A stretch of 64,000 nt of DNA, taken from NCBI RefSeq assembly GCF_041146795.1, contig NC_135170.1, positions 23,306,033-23,370,032 of the forward strand. Direction: 5' to 3'. A program made the position numbers and the translations under genes. Below are positions 50,973 to 64,000 of the stretch, one piece after another; within the stretch, counting starts at the first letter, position 1, and every line of letters starts with the position of its first letter. The stretch comes from Maylandia zebra. Taxonomy: Eukaryota > Chordata > Actinopteri > Cichliformes > Cichlidae. A model generated the notes under the pieces. The model was given only the letters and a program-made list of their open reading frames with translations. It did not search any database and was not told where the DNA came from.

Positions 50973-53870
50973 CTGATAAACACAAGAAAAGAAGAGACAA
51001 GGATAAATGTGTGGTATGCATATGGAAGGACTCCGAAAAAGCAAACCCTGTCTGGGACTTCGCAAGGACAAGCTCAAACATTAAATCTAATCACAAAGAG
51101 TGACAAAAATAAAGGGTAAAGAAAGAGGACAGAGGATCTGGGGAATCGCAATATTTTAAGATTTTAACAAACTGTATAGTAAGATTGTAAAAAATATCAT
51201 CATCAGTTAAAATCAGCTGCATCGTGGTTTAACTGTAATATGTGCCGTGGGGAGAGAAAGTCATCCAGGGGAACAAACAGCCTTTCTTACTGTGTGAGCT
51301 TCGACAGCTGCTGAACCGTCCGTTCACTGTTAATGAGCAATTAGTTAGCTCAAACAAACACCTGCTGAAATATTCCCCGCCGTCTCAGCACAATGCCTAA
51401 TTGTACCCACAGCGAGTTATTCTGCATAAGTTTCTGCAGGTGATCAATCCTTTTTTTGTTTAGTGGTCCCACTCAGACAACTACAGTTAAGTCTGCTGAT
51501 GACACTGCATTTGTAAAGGAATTTCTCAGCGTCTCTGTGTGCCAGCATATGGCCGAGGGAGACTATAAGCAGGTTTCATGTAAATCCACTATAAACCGTA
51601 TGTGTCGCCTTGATGTGACTTCTTGGTATGCAACAGTTTTGTTTATTCAAAAATCTGGAACCTAAACGATAAACTTTGTCTCCCCAGTTTTGGATTCAGC
51701 TTTTTTGATGTCTTTTAAAAGGAAAACAACTAAAACAAAAATTCAGGTTTTTGGAGAAAAGCAGAGTTTGTTGCAATGCAGTTTATTGAGCTTCTCCTGA
51801 TAAAAGCAGAGTCACCTAAGAAAAGAAGCAGAAGGAACAGTAAAGCGACAACAAAGTGATCTCGGGACGTCAAACCTTAAGCAAGCAAAGTGAGTGAGAG
51901 ACAGACGAAGGACAAGCAAAAGGCAGAGGGAGACAGGAGCCACTGGCTCCGATTTCTTTGTTACAAAGAAAAAAAACACAACAAATATATTGTACACAAG
52001 CACAGACGATATGTGAATCCTAATCAGTCACAATATGTAGGGACAGCTGACTAATCAGGACAGTCGGGCTGATTGCTGATGGGCTGGTTTATGTTCACCT
52101 CTCTTTTGAGACGGATGAGTGGGAAAAATTAGTTCTGACAACTACTTTATTTTTTCCACTATCTCCATTCATCTAACAGCATCATAGTAAATCAGATGAA
52201 TTCTATCATCTGAGCGATTTCTCATAGGGGCGTTGGAGGAAGATGCTGTCAAATATGCTATGTGAACCGACCTGTTTACCAGAAGACAGATCCCAGTTGC
52301 AGCTGGGAACGAGGAAATGTGGATGAAATTTTGTGTTATCAGCTTAGGCTACAAGGCTAGTACAACGTTTGATATAATACCAATACATATAACTGAGGTT
52401 ATTAGCCTAGTTTATTTTGCGCAGCCCAGTAGGTACGAGATGAATCACAGATGGCCTACCATTTTAAGTTAAAAAAAAACTTAATTTAAAGGTTCCAGTA
52501 GGATCTATGTGATATTGAATAACTCCCCTATAATAGAATTTTGTGGTAGCTTTGGAGCAGCAGATAAACCCATCTGACACTGCTGATAATGATAAGCATG
52601 AAGAGGCCATGACTGAGGGGACAGGTAGCGACTAGTCTATTAAATAATTTGAATTAAGTTATTTATGTCTCGTAAAAATATATACCACACAGAGTATATG
52701 TGTTTTAAATTGTATCAAGACATTCAGAATACATCTGGGTAGCCTTCTGCAAACATGAATTGTAGACTATTATGATATGAATTGTTAGAAAAAATCAAAA
52801 ATGATCCCAAATTCCTCCACCATGGAATAAGTAGACCGGTCCTCTCACAATATTTGAGTACTAATCAGGCATAACTCGGCCTTACTGTTGCATTCAGCAT
52901 GGCAACTACACAACAGCTCCCATCAGGGTTGGGAACTCCCAATATGTTCAGCATGCTTCCCAGTGTGTTCTGCCCACTGACTGTATGACAGCCTTCCTCC
53001 GAGGCCTGTCTACTGTGCTGGGGCCAACAAATAAGGCTTGCAATTCTTAAGGCACAGGGTTAAACAGAGTTCACTCACTAAGGCACACAATAAAGGCAGC
53101 TACAGTAGTTTTCCCACAGAGGATACATGTAGCATATTAAGTGAACTTCAAATCATATTTAATGAGATTACATCCAGTATATTAAATGAACTTCAAATTA
53201 TATAAGGTGAGATTATCATACTGAATGAGGCCAACTAAGAATCGTTCCCTCTAGTGTATACCTCATAATTATTCCCATCAGTTTAAGCTACAGTAGTGAA
53301 ACAGACAGTGGTGAAAATTCACGGGGGAGCCTTCTAACTAGAGCTCATTATAAATAACATGACAGCACTGTCGCCAAAAGTCCTACAAAATGACAGGTAA
53401 GACTGGAAGAATGGAAGAAACCATTTTACTTCAGCAACAATGCTCAAGACTAAGTATACTGGTTAAAAAAGTGTTAATACTGTAACCACCACCCTCTATT
53501 ATATTTCAGCCTGTTAGATATGCTAATAAACCAGTTACTCATCTCTGACTCCCAGCAATGCCCACATTAGATTCAGTCGCATCATGGCCAGCAGAGCTAA
53601 ACACACTTGCCTGCTCTGTTAGGTCAATTAACAAATATTAAACGTCAAAGTAAACTAAGCCCCTAAGGGAGGTCAGGTCTCTCCTACTCATTGGATACTT
53701 TGCACATTACCATCCTTTGGGGGTAAGGCCCCAAGCAGTTGCCTGCCTCACCTTGTGACCAACGTGCTTCTGGAAATAGAACATGACCAGGCTCACATGC
53801 GCAGCTGCATTCAAAAAGATGTGGATTTCACTCTACTGCCATCCCACCATACTGTCCACTTTTTAATATG
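50973..53870. other. Probable rab26 intron or upstream DNA, no exon recognised
   Basis: Searched by eye on the minus strand for the Rab switch II (DTAGQE) and YYRDA segments without success. AT-rich, with a few short open frames lacking splice context. Confidence 0.45.
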
Positions 53871-53874
53871 AGTC

Positions 53875-54383
53875 AATGATAAATGACTTATATAGAGCTT
53901 TTCTACTCTACTGGAGCACTTGTGCTTTATACAGCTTGGCACATTCACACAACCCAATGCCTAAGAGCTTTCTAACTAACATCCACATCGTTGTATTTTT
54001 ACTCAGTTGTATATAGTATTTGTATTTGTATTCTATTTTTATCTTATTGTATATTTATTTTATTTTATTCTACTGTATATAGTATTTTATTTTATTCTAT
54101 TCTGTACAGTTGTGTACTGTATTTATTCTTATTGTATTCTAATTTTTGCCTCATAACTTTTGCACTGTCCACTTCCTGCTGTGACAAAACAAATTTCCCA
54201 CGTGTGGGACTAATAAAGGTTATCTTATCTTATCTTACACCCCACTGAACACATCAGAGAGCAACTTGAGGTTCAATATCTTGTCCAAGAAAGCTTTGGC
54301 AAGTGGAGCAGCCAGGAACTGAACCACCAACCTTTCAATTAGTAGATAACCAGCTTTATTCCCCTGAGCTATAGGCACCTCAA
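53875..54383 (-). repeat. tRNA-derived SINE split by a LINE 3' fragment
   Basis: Reversed relative of the inner SINE at 26318: the tRNA-like head is at the right (on the minus strand CTATAGCTCAGGGGAATAAA and GGTTCAGTTCC), and CAACTTGAGGTTCAATATCT and TTGTCCAAGAAAGCTTTGG fall in its body. The left part is 53875-53985. The two halves are separated by the LINE fragment 53986-54238. Confidence 0.65.
53986..54238 (+). mobile_element. CR1/Rex1-like LINE 3' end with TTATC tail
   Basis: A T-rich stretch (TATTTTATTTTATTCTA repeats), then CACTTCCTGCTGTGACAAAA, CAAATTTCCCACGTGTGGGA and CTAATAAAGGTTATCTTATC. The pentamer tail (TTATC)n and the AATAAAGG context mark the 3' end of a CR1/Rex1-type LINE. No coding part is retained. 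Confidence 0.7.
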
Positions 54384-57300
54384 AAGGGGGAGGAGAACAT
54401 CTATTGTTCTATTTTTCTAAATCGACTGTCTATACTCAACATTTTTTTGGAATATCCTGACATTGAGTCAAAAGCCAAAAATATCTTAGCTATAATAAAC
54501 GGACCAAATTTCTTAATCTTTGAATTCAGATGTTGACTTGTTGTTTCTGGAATTTCTTCCCTTCCTTCCCTAATCCCAGATGATCAGCTGTAAGTGGTAT
54601 TATTGCAAAGTAGAAACGTTTAGGAACCACAGCAACACAGCCACAAAAAGAAAGACCTTGTAAGATTACAAGTACTGAGGCGTATACTGTGTAAAAGTCC
54701 CCAAAGCTCAGTTGACTCAATAACTGTACAGTTCCAAAACTCCACTTGCACTAAGATCAGCACAAAAAAGAAAGAAAGAAAAAAAATAGAAGATTGTGGG
54801 CCAGGAGCTTCATGGTACGGCTCTTCGTGGCCAAGCAGCTCCTTTTGGGACATACATAAAAAGAATTAGTCTTACATTTCAAATAGTGTTTTGTGGGAAC
54901 TGGTAAACTGAGTGAAAGCTATTTAAGCTACATCTGTACACAAAGAAACTACTGAGTAGACTCCCTTTGTTCACCGGTACAGCCTTTGTCATCTCACCAG
55001 TTTAATGGGTTGTCTCAAAATCAATGCTGAATCTCATTTGTGTTTTGATGGGCTTCAGAGTTAATGAGGTCAGCGAGGTCTGGTGATTTGAGAAAGCTGA
55101 TGGTGGCTCCAAGATTCTTTAATCAGAGCCCTGAGCCCTTTGCTATTTTAAGAAAGATAAAAAAGACTGGGCTGGATTTGAATTTGTATCACCAGTGATC
55201 TTCAGCATAGTACTGAGGGGGGGAAATGTTTCAGAGGAACACCTTCCATGTAGCTAATCACTTGCTTCATGTATAATTCAACTTTTTTGTCAAGGTTTCA
55301 CATATTGCTTAGGTCAGCTGCTACAACTGCTTGTCTCTGAAAATGAAGCATCTTTGAATTCTGTGCATCCTTTGAAAGTCGCTTATGTTTGTATGATGTA
55401 ACCTCTGTTCAATACAATATTTATCAAAATATTGGATCATGCATTTGGCCTTTGGTTATTGTTATCTACCTCCCGGCCGTGCAAACTTTCATCCTCCCAC
55501 AACTACAAGCAACCCTCTGCAGGATAAAATCTGACAGCCTGCCTCTGAGTGATTCTCTCCATATGCTGTGATTACTGGTGATGAACCATAGCTTGTAATT
55601 AGATCATTTGGCTGTTCATAGCACATCGCCTCATGGGTCATTTCACGGATGTAATCATTGATCATGATGCCACTTGTCACTTTCATCCTGGAGAACTGCA
55701 GTCTTCTTTTGTGTTTTCGTTGCAGCAGAGGAAATATGCATGCAATGATGCAGCAGAAAACAAAATGAATCAATGTGGCAAATCAATAGATTCTAGGTGC
55801 ATTTCTAGTCCCACTAACATAGCATTTAGTATTCCAGAAAATGTGATTTAGTGTCCAGTATGTGAAATGCATTCCAAGAATACCAGAAAGTCCTACTGCA
55901 TCTGGCTACAGGATACAGGCAAGTTGAGCTTTTCTGACCCACAAATCTCAGTGGAAGCTAAACATTACAACAAGAAGGTCAACGTTCAAGGCAGATAGTG
56001 TGTCCTAACTGTATGCAACAAGAGCTTTTAACTGTAAAACTAATAGTGTAACAACTGTAACAGCACATCACTCAATAAAAATAAAGCTGGAAAAACTACA
56101 AAGGATTCCAGTTTATGATTGCCAAATCACTTTTAGTTAGCAGGAGTAGTCTGCTAATGCCTGGGGCTAAAGCTAGGAATAAAATATTAAACAGACTTAA
56201 AGGACAATAGCAGTTAATTTAACCGGGCATAAAACAAATTCATGTGGCTATAGTGGCTTTACCTTCATTGTAGAGATGAAAGGGAATTAGACATAGCACA
56301 ACATAGAAAAGAAAGAAGACTAGCACAAGCTTTTTAGGTAGATACTGTGAAAGCAACTGAAAGTAAAAGAAAGTGAAAAAACAAAATTTTCTGTTGTTGC
56401 TTCGTATACTTTAATAAATCTAATCTTTTCCAGCAAACAAAGCACTCTAAGTGTAACTACACACATAATTTATACTATAATTAAGTCAATTTTTAAATCA
56501 AAAAATACTAAATAATAACATTACATACATTAAGCACCTTTTATCATTAGTTCTTACCAGCATCAAGGCATATGTGCAGATAGTGCAACGTTTTTTGAAA
56601 AGAATCCATTTATTTATCTAATTAAATATTAAGCAGATAAATACCAGCTTCCAAATAATATTGTCAGCGGCTGCTGGGGAAGTCTCAGGGCTCACTTCAT
56701 CTTTTATTCAAGACTAATACCAGGATCTCTGGCCAAATGCTTAGGGAACCAAATGTCAGTGAGATCGTGGCATGGCGCGAGAGGAGGTAATACATTTTCT
56801 CTTTGTTTTTCTGACATTAAAAAGTCCATAAATTATGTGACAAATCAGATGGAACTGGATTCTATTGTTTTTGTTGTGCTTTTCTGTTTGTTTGTAAGCA
56901 ACCCAGTCAAAATGAGCAAGAAACATGATTCATGTTTCATAAATAGCACCTCTGATTTTTGTTCACTTGAGCTCTAATGAATTAAAATGCCCACTGGTTT
57001 CTAAAATGCTCCAGGCAACAAATTATTACCTGCTATTTTCCATCAAATATTTCATACAGCTGCAATGCCAAGTGTCAGGGTTAATCAAACAATTGAAGAG
57101 CCAGTAACGATGTTCTTAGAAAGATGGAGAAAAGGACAGTAAAAGACAAGTCAAACACCAAAGGATCTATATCAAAGAGGAAGGAAAATATGAAGCCAGG
57201 CACACAGCTGCTGGTGGCTGCGTTGTGACATTGGCAAAGACAAGTTGTCACTGGCAGAGGTATGTGAGGGTACTTCTGATGTTGCATCTGTTTTTCTTTT

Positions 57301-59594
57301 GTTGTCACAGGAGACAGCAGGTATGTGTACTACTCCAGGATACTGGACCAGCCTGGTCAGCTGTTCATTCTCTCTCTCTCTCTTCTTTAGAAAGACTGAT
57401 TGGAAATTTGAATTCTTCCTTAGAAATAAAATCGCACATATGCTACTGCCGTATTAAAATATTGTGGGATTAGCTGTGTGTCTTACAGCAAAAACAAACC
57501 AACCCATTAAAAACTACAACTGCAGTAGTGTGGGGTGGTGATGTCATTTTTATTCACAATATCAGCATTCATCACAAGATTTCTCAGCCTGCTCAAATTC
57601 AGAATATACAATCCATACATTTTACGGACCACTTAAAGTTAGGATTCCTAAAATTTGGAGTTATTGATCTATTAGTCTACATAAAAAGTTGTCTTTGGAC
57701 TGTGAAATGAAGACGAAGTACCTGGAGAGAACATGCAAACTCCACACAGAAAGTCCAGTGGATTCAAACCCACTGTTCTGAATTAGTTTTTTGTGTTTTA
57801 GTTGAGGAGGTGTGATGTTATGATGCCCTAACACGGTCTACGGATACTGATGACAAAATTCTCATTTTAGATTGGTGACTTCTGACTCAATAAACAAAAT
57901 AGTTACTGCTCTAATGCTAAACTGAGGCTCCAAAATAAAGGAACAATAAAAGCCCCAAAACCTGTGTAATAAATACCATACATTAACACCAATAACACAT
58001 TAGTTACTCCCAATACAATATGCAGAATCTCTTTGCATATAATAATGAAGGTGACAATCCTCAAGGAGCCTCGAAGTTTGACCCAACTTTTCCTCTGCTG
58101 CACTTTTGTCTAAGCAGATTTGCTATGGGTGACAACGCTATTCTTGCCAAGCTTTGATCAGAGTGTAACACCAAGAGACAAGAGAGGGGAGAAATCTGCT
58201 CTCAACAACAGGCAGAGTCAAAATGAACCAACCCACAGGAGCGCAAAGAGAAAATAGGGCTTCTCCCCTGAGAGGAGGTTTATGCAGCTGTGCTAAACAG
58301 TGACACTGTGGCACCGCCTGACACGCGGGGAGGACACACTGAAATCCTGTCACACTTGGGGCAATCCTGTCACACGTGCACGCAGAAGCAAATCTGCATG
58401 CACGTGCGATGCATAATAACAACAATAATAATACAAAGTGGTTTTATTGTTGGCGAAATTTATTGTTGGCTTTTATGAATAACTCATTGCATGTGCCATC
58501 TTCGGTAGATTTAGACTGTAAGGGAATACACTATTTAGATTAGTGAATAAAACCAATTTAACAAGCAACTGGTGTGTTATAAAACTTGACAATTAAAAAG
58601 AAGAAAGAAAGAAAGAAAGAAAAAGACACTGACAACGACAGGCCTGTAAGTTGACGTCTGTTGCCTGACAGGGAAGAGAAAGGCTTTCATGTTTATAAAA
58701 GAGCAGCTGACGTGTACATCTGCCAGCAAACATGGGTGTGAGACATGTCGGGATGACTGATGTGCTTTGAAAAGCGGCAGTCGTAGTGAATATGAGCATG
58801 AGTAAGAGTGACGCTCTCCTCCAAGTTGTTTTTGCACTCGAGCCGATAAACACATTTGCTGACCTTAACTTTTGTCTCTTTCGTTTCCAAGTTGACATAC
58901 ACCGCACCAAACTGCAGCTGAAATCATGTACAGCAGTGTGCTGCTCTTTATGAATCCAGTTAAACAGCACTAAATGTCAACAAGCATCAACTATATAATC
59001 TCATTGAGAAGTCACACGACATTTTTTAGAGCAAAGTTAATAAAATTGAAAGCTTGTTGTAAAATATTGCTGTCACTGGAGGAAGTGTGGCTGATGAGTG
59101 CAAACACTCATTAGACTGCTCATGTTTAGGTTTTATGAGTACAAGCAACCAACAATATACTGTAGATGGAGATTACAGCAGGAACACTAATATGATGGTA
59201 TTATGGCAGCCAAACACATGGTGTTATCCTTATTGAAAGCTATATTCTATATTGCATGGTGCTTTTATATTTTACAGTTATAAATAGCTGTTCTGAGATA
59301 TACCAGATTACACTGTAATTTAACAGGGAAATGGGGCATCAAGTCTTGTATATGACATATGAGTGAAGTATATAACATTTTTACTTTCTCTTGCTTTCCA
59401 CTTTTTAAATCTCTCCTTTAAGAACATTTATGGGATTCAGCTTGGCCCTCTACGTAGAACATAAATTCCTCTGAATTGCCTGAATTGTTCTATTGATCTA
59501 GAACAAAAAAAAAAAAAGAAAGAAAGAAAAGAAAATGCATATAGTAAAAGCTTCTTGCTCTTCACGGCAAGATCTCAAAGTGTAAGCACAACAA
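54384..59594. other. Non-coding stretch, likely rab26 intron/upstream
   Basis: No exon, intact mobile element or RNA gene recognised. Contains an (AAAG)n run at about 58598-58623 and a (GAAA)n run at about 59516-59533. Local CpG-containing sequence near 58320-58400 (CACGCGGGG, CACGTGCACG) is the only GC-richer patch. Confidence 0.45.
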
Positions 59595-60230
59595 GCATAA
59601 AAACACACACTCATCATTGGCCACCTTTTTAGGAACACCGTGCTAGTACTGGGTTGGACCCCCCTTTTGCATTCAAACTGCCTCAATGTGTTGCAGCTCA
59701 GATTCAACAAGGTGCTGGAAATGTTCCTAAGAGATTTTGGCTCATATTGACACAGTCGCTGCAGATTTGTTGCAGCAACTATATGATGCGAATCTTCCGT
59801 TTCAAGGTTTTTGGATAGAAAGGTATTTCGATTGACATTGTGTGACTGTGGAGACCATCTGTGTAGAGAAGGTCTTTACCTTACAATATAAAGTACAATA
59901 TAGAGTTGTCATTTGGCGCTATAGAAAGAAAACTGAATTGAACTGAATTGAGTTACCGTTGCCTTTCTGTAAGCTCAAAGCAGCCTGGCCATTCTCCTCC
60001 GACCTCTACCATCAACAAAGCACTTTTGACCAGAGAACTGTGGTTTGCTGGATATTTCCTCTTTTTCAGACTAGTCTATGTAAAGCCTAGAGATGCTTGT
60101 GTGGGGAAAAAAAAATCACAGTAGATCAGTATCTGAAATACTCATAGCAGTCCATCTGGCAAAATCATCCATGCCACTTAAGTCCTTTTAGCCCCATCTT
60201 GTTTTAAACTTAAGTCGTCTTTACCAGGTC
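59595..60230 (+). repeat. Old dispersed repeat, second copy
   Basis: Contains TTTTTAGGAACACCGTGCTA at the left and GCAGCCTGGCCATTCTCCTC and CAGTAGATCAGTATCTGAAA at the right, collinear with 48675-48850. A piece of another repeat (59865-59950) is inserted. Confidence 0.6.
59865..59950 (+). repeat. Dispersed repeat tail inserted in the old repeat
   Basis: GAAGGTCTTTACCTTACAAT, ATTTGGCGCTATAGAAAGAA and the tail AACTGAATTGAACTGAATTG, the forward version of the tails at 28092 and 41239. Confidence 0.65.
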
Positions 60231-60344
60231 TACGTGTTTATATGTACTCCCTTGCTTCTCTGTGATTGGCTGATTGTTCAGTTCACAGTAAGAAAAGGTA
60301 AAGTCAAATAATGTTTTACTGCATTTGTTCACACAAATTCTCAA

Positions 60345-60575
60345 ATCAAGGTGGTGCAGTAGTTAGCACTGTTGCCTGTGTCTCAGGTTTCCTCCCATGC
60401 TTGTTAGTTTAAGTGGTGATTCTGTATTGGCCGTAGGTGTGTATGTGAGTGGTTTTCTGTTTCTCTGTAGCCTTGCAATACACTGGCGACCTATCCCGGG
60501 TGTAGCCTACTTCGGCTGGTATGACAGCTGAGGTATGCTCTGGTCCCCTCAGGACCCGGATTTGAACAATTGGTT
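60345..60575 (+). repeat. SINE relic, same family as 48065-48384
   Basis: GGTGGTGCAGTAGTTAGCAC with TGTTGCCTGTGTCTCAG, GGTTTCCTCCCATGC, TACACTGGCGACCTATCCCG and GGTGTAGCCTAC are diverged versions of the family landmarks. Internal deletions and loss of the GATG tail. Confidence 0.65.
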
Positions 60576-60939
60576 ATGAAAAAGAAGTTATTGGAGGAGC
60601 AATTTAAATCAGTTCTTAAACCCTGTCAGTGCACTCGATGGCACCAGTCTTGTAAATGGACCTGTGTTTCTTCAAATTATGCATGCATGACTAACGAAGA
60701 GAAAAATCAGTAATTTAAGGTTTCAGTATGTTCTGAAGAGAAAGAAATTGAGTGTTCAAAATGCCAAGTGGCAGTAAAATACTGACTCACTGCAAAGGGG
60801 ATTAAGGTTCCCAAAGCTGCAATAGAAAAAGAACAAAAGTCATTTATCTGCAAATGTGCCACTTTGCTAGATTTTCATCACAATGAATTAATATTACCTC
60901 ATGACAGGAATTTGACTTGCGGTAATCCACCAGTTAAGT

Positions 60940-61170
60940 TCAATTCAATTTCTTTTGTTTATCCAATTCAATTCGAATACATTCAAGTTTGTTGTTGTGA
61001 GTTGGTGCTGTATAAATAATCACTTTAAGGCACTTTATACTGTAAGGTAAAGACCCTACAGTATAAAATTAACCCCTATAAGAAAGACTTTGTGGAAGTG
61101 GGGAGAAAAAGAAAAAGAAAACTGTGGGCAAAACCAGGGTTAGGGAGGGAGTAGGTGTCTGTGGAGGAGA
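60940..61170 (-). repeat. Dispersed teleost repeat (copy)
   Basis: TTCAATTCAATTTCTTTTGT, then GTTGTGAGTTGGTGCTGTAT, TTTATACTGTAAGGTAAAGA and CCCTACAGTATAAAATTAAC: reversed copy, the longest minus-strand one in the window. Confidence 0.6.
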
Positions 61171-64000
61171 AACAAATTTAATGGCATGCATGATGGTATA
61201 TAAAAACTGAATGGGTGCCATATTATGAACTTTTAGGGCCTGTTCTGCTTGACTTTTGGTTTACTTATTATTTATGGAGTTTGTTGTTCTAGTAGCTATT
61301 CCCTGTTGGTTTTGCCATCTTTTTATTCCAAGGTTTTGTTAGTTTTAGTTTTAATACCTTTTGCAGTCTAGTTTTTGTCTTTTAGTTATTATTGCTTATA
61401 GTTCAGAGCTTCAGGTTATCCTTTCTCCCTTGTTGTTTAGCCTTCATCTCCATTTCCCTCTGTGTCTTCCATCAGGTTTATCTTTGTGCCCGTTTTCATA
61501 GTTTAGTTATTGTCAACTTTAAAAATTGAACTTTTGGCCAAAATTAGTTTTATTATTAGTCGAGATGAAAAATAAAGAACAATCTAAGGACATATTTTAT
61601 TTAAGTTGATCTGATAGGAAGTGATAAAACAAAGAGTTAAACGTGTAGAAAAGCTCCACAAACACCTTAAGCCACATATAAATTTAGCTGACTTTGAGAC
61701 ATTGATATGGGGTCAGTCTGTGTGGGAAGACTTTGGCCTATGCTGAGATACTTCTGTTTTAAAGACAGAACATCTTTGATTCGGTACGACTGCCTTGACA
61801 CGCTGCAGGCTAATTAACACATGAGACAATAAGAGAAATCTAAGCTGTGTTGTGTAAACACATATTGTAGGTGGTAGCAAACACGTATAGCACTGTAATT
61901 AAACGTTTAAATCTTCTGGTTCTTTTAAGCCTTTGAGAGGTATTCTTTTATACATCCTCTATTAATTTTTCAACTTTCAGGTCAACCAAATTATTGTGTA
62001 AATTTCAGCAATTTTGTTTTCATTTTCTAAGCGAGAAAAAACAGTGTCTCCATGTCTGGCTTATAGTATGAGGGTTGCTTTTCTTTGCACGAATACTAAG
62101 ATGTTAGCTACTTAAACGCTGTATTAAATGAATCCAGTGTTTACTTTCTGGTATCTTTAAAAACGTGCAAAAAAAGAGATCTTTTTTAAAAACAAGAGCC
62201 ACAAGCTGTTCCAGAAACAACGGATAATCAGCCCGTGAAGTGCTAACAATTTCCTTTTGATTGCTGTTTGTTTTTGTGCTTTGACTGATTTAATAGTGTT
62301 GTTCTAAATTCACGTCATCACAAATTCATGTATGTGTGCGAGTGTGTTTTAACGACAGCTCTCTTCTGCTTAAACAAATAATCGAAAAACAAACAGTGTG
62401 AGGTCCCTCTGTCTGGATGATAAAAGGACAGCACCAATGTGATAAAAAGCCAGAATAACCGCAACAAACACAATGACACCTCTGCCTTTGTTCATGCAGG
62501 GTAGCGATACAACCCTCCAAAAAAGACAAAAGTGTGACAGAAAATGACATTATCTGAAGATAAAACGATACAGACACAGACAAACAATGTGTAAGGTAAG
62601 TGCATGACTCACCCTGGGCAAACACATTTCACACAAAATGTAATATAAAAAAAAAAAACCTTCCCCAATTTTTTCAACCCTTTGTTTGGGTTTTTTCTTT
62701 CTTTTCTTTTCTCCTTAAAGCAAATCCTAAATAAACTATATATCCCTTCAGATGAAGATATTTTATGCCAAGGAAAGTGTGAATGCAGCAAAGGCATGCC
62801 TGTACTTCTTGTACAATCTTTAATGTTGATATAATAACAGGAGAATTGAGTACTTTCATTTATGACTAAGTTGTTTTCTTTACTTTAACTTCCAAGTGGG
62901 TAATGATGCTTTTTGAGGAAGCTAAAGGAGAGACAGTGGCAGCCAACGAATCATATTTCTCTTCTGAAAATATATGATAAACGGCTTTGACCTTTGACCT
63001 GCCAGCCCCCTCACAGGTAAAGAGCTTCTTTCAGCAGAGTTTCAATACACTCAGACGACCATAAAAGGAGCTTTCTGGTGCACAAATGTGGTGTTATATA
63101 ACAAAAAATGGTGAGATGAGGAAGAGAAAAAGGGCCTATAGAATCACTGATTTTGAAGCTATTTTAACGAGGCACCTGTAACATAAATCCATCCGCTGGG
63201 GTTCTGGTCATATCACTTCTTCTGGAATTGCTTCAACAACAACAAATAGCAAGCGACTTAAATCTTGAGTCTTCATTCATCTTACATTGCTTGTGTGCAC
63301 GTACTGTAAGTGCCCCCATTTGTTTTGTCACTTTGGGGCCGACATCAAAGTAAATGGAAATGTCCACAGAAAGCAGCTGCCTGAACAATGGTACATCATT
63401 TTTTCCTCTGGCGCTTTGCCTTGGCAGATCCACGGTCCACTGGCTGCATCATATATATGACTACAGTAATCTGCGGAAGCAATGGAGCTGACATACTAAT
63501 AATGTTCCACGCAGGACGCCAATTTAAAGGTGATGTCTGAGCGACAAGGTAACTAGGTTGCAGAGGAACCGACTGTGCAGAATAATCAGGATGATTTCAA
63601 AGCACAACAACATAAAACACCTGGAAGCTTGAAACAGGTCGTTTCACAAATGCCAAAAGTCTCCACAGACTGTGAAATGAATGGTATTTGACTTCACATC
63701 ACTGCATTATTTAATGACAGTTTCTCTCATCACCATCTGGTGCAGTGGTGCCATGACATTTAGTGAACAGCAATGTGGTAGGCAGGCGGCCATTTCATTT
63801 GAAGCCAATCCATGCCCCGGGGACGCAACGAGAGAGATGAATGAAGACAGACAGATGAAGGTTTAATCCCCCTCGTTGCTTTCATTGTGTTTCTACAATG
63901 CAGACATGTAAGCATGATCAGGCATTTGGACATCGGCAGTGCGAGTGCAGTTAGATGGTAATTAATCTTTCAATGATCAGTACCAAAGCCAGACTGTTCA
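61171..64000. other. Non-coding right flank
   Basis: No exon recognised on either strand up to the window edge. The one notable motif is a DR1 half-site pair at 62988-63000. Otherwise AT-rich with A- and T-tracts. Confidence 0.45.
62988..63000 (-). promoter_or_regulatory. Perfect DR1 nuclear-receptor motif
   Basis: TGACCTTTGACCT on the plus strand is AGGTCAAAGGTCA on the minus strand: two consensus half-sites with one spacer base, the binding site of HNF4 and of RXR with PPAR. Function here is inferred from the motif only. Confidence 0.5.

Overview
This window is vertebrate nuclear DNA, almost certainly from a ray-finned (percomorph-type, possibly cichlid) fish. The genes are split into many small GT-AG exons. 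The cytochrome P450 is of the fish-type CYP2K kind, and the repeats are typical teleost ones: an RTE/Rex3-like LINE ending in GATG repeats, an L2-like LINE ending in TTCTGA repeats, tRNA-headed SINEs, hAT MITEs and Tc1/mariner remnants. I found no bacterial, viral or CRISPR-type system.

Layout. (1) 1229-19363 (+): a complete nine-exon CYP2K-like gene predicted to encode 505 aa. Its introns are inflated by transposons. Intron 3 holds an RTE/Rex3-like LINE interrupted by a solo LTR. Intron 7 (10.2 kb) holds a 9.4-kb CACTA-like unit (8957-18349), inside which lie a hAT MITE, a fold-back element, a hAT fragment carrying a miniature LTR retrotransposon (TRIM), another inverted-repeat MITE and a long-ORF L2-like LINE. 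(2) 21894-24137 (-): an unrecognised 565-aa nuclear-looking protein with an N-terminal helix-turn-helix. It starts head-to-head with (3) rnps1 (25329-29963, +), an exon-junction-complex/splicing factor whose start codon is split by intron 1. (4) adap1 (31281-43322, +): an eleven-exon ArfGAP with two PH domains, 377 aa. (5) 46889-50972 (-): the last four coding exons of rab26. The rest of rab26 was not found and may lie beyond the window, which would make 50973-64000 mostly rab26 intron or upstream DNA with scattered repeats.

The genes do not form a pathway: a microsomal monooxygenase, an mRNA-processing factor, an Arf/phosphoinositide regulator and a secretory-granule Rab. From recalled human gene order, RNPS1 and RAB26 are neighbours on 16p13.3, so their proximity here looks like retained synteny.

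The most unusual material is the nested transposon archive in CYP2K-like intron 7, especially the TRIM with a tRNA-Leu-type primer site, and the HTH protein of possible transposase origin. All coordinates come from reading exon boundaries, reading frames, terminal repeats and target-site duplications by eye. Family names that rest on memory rather than a search are marked as such.
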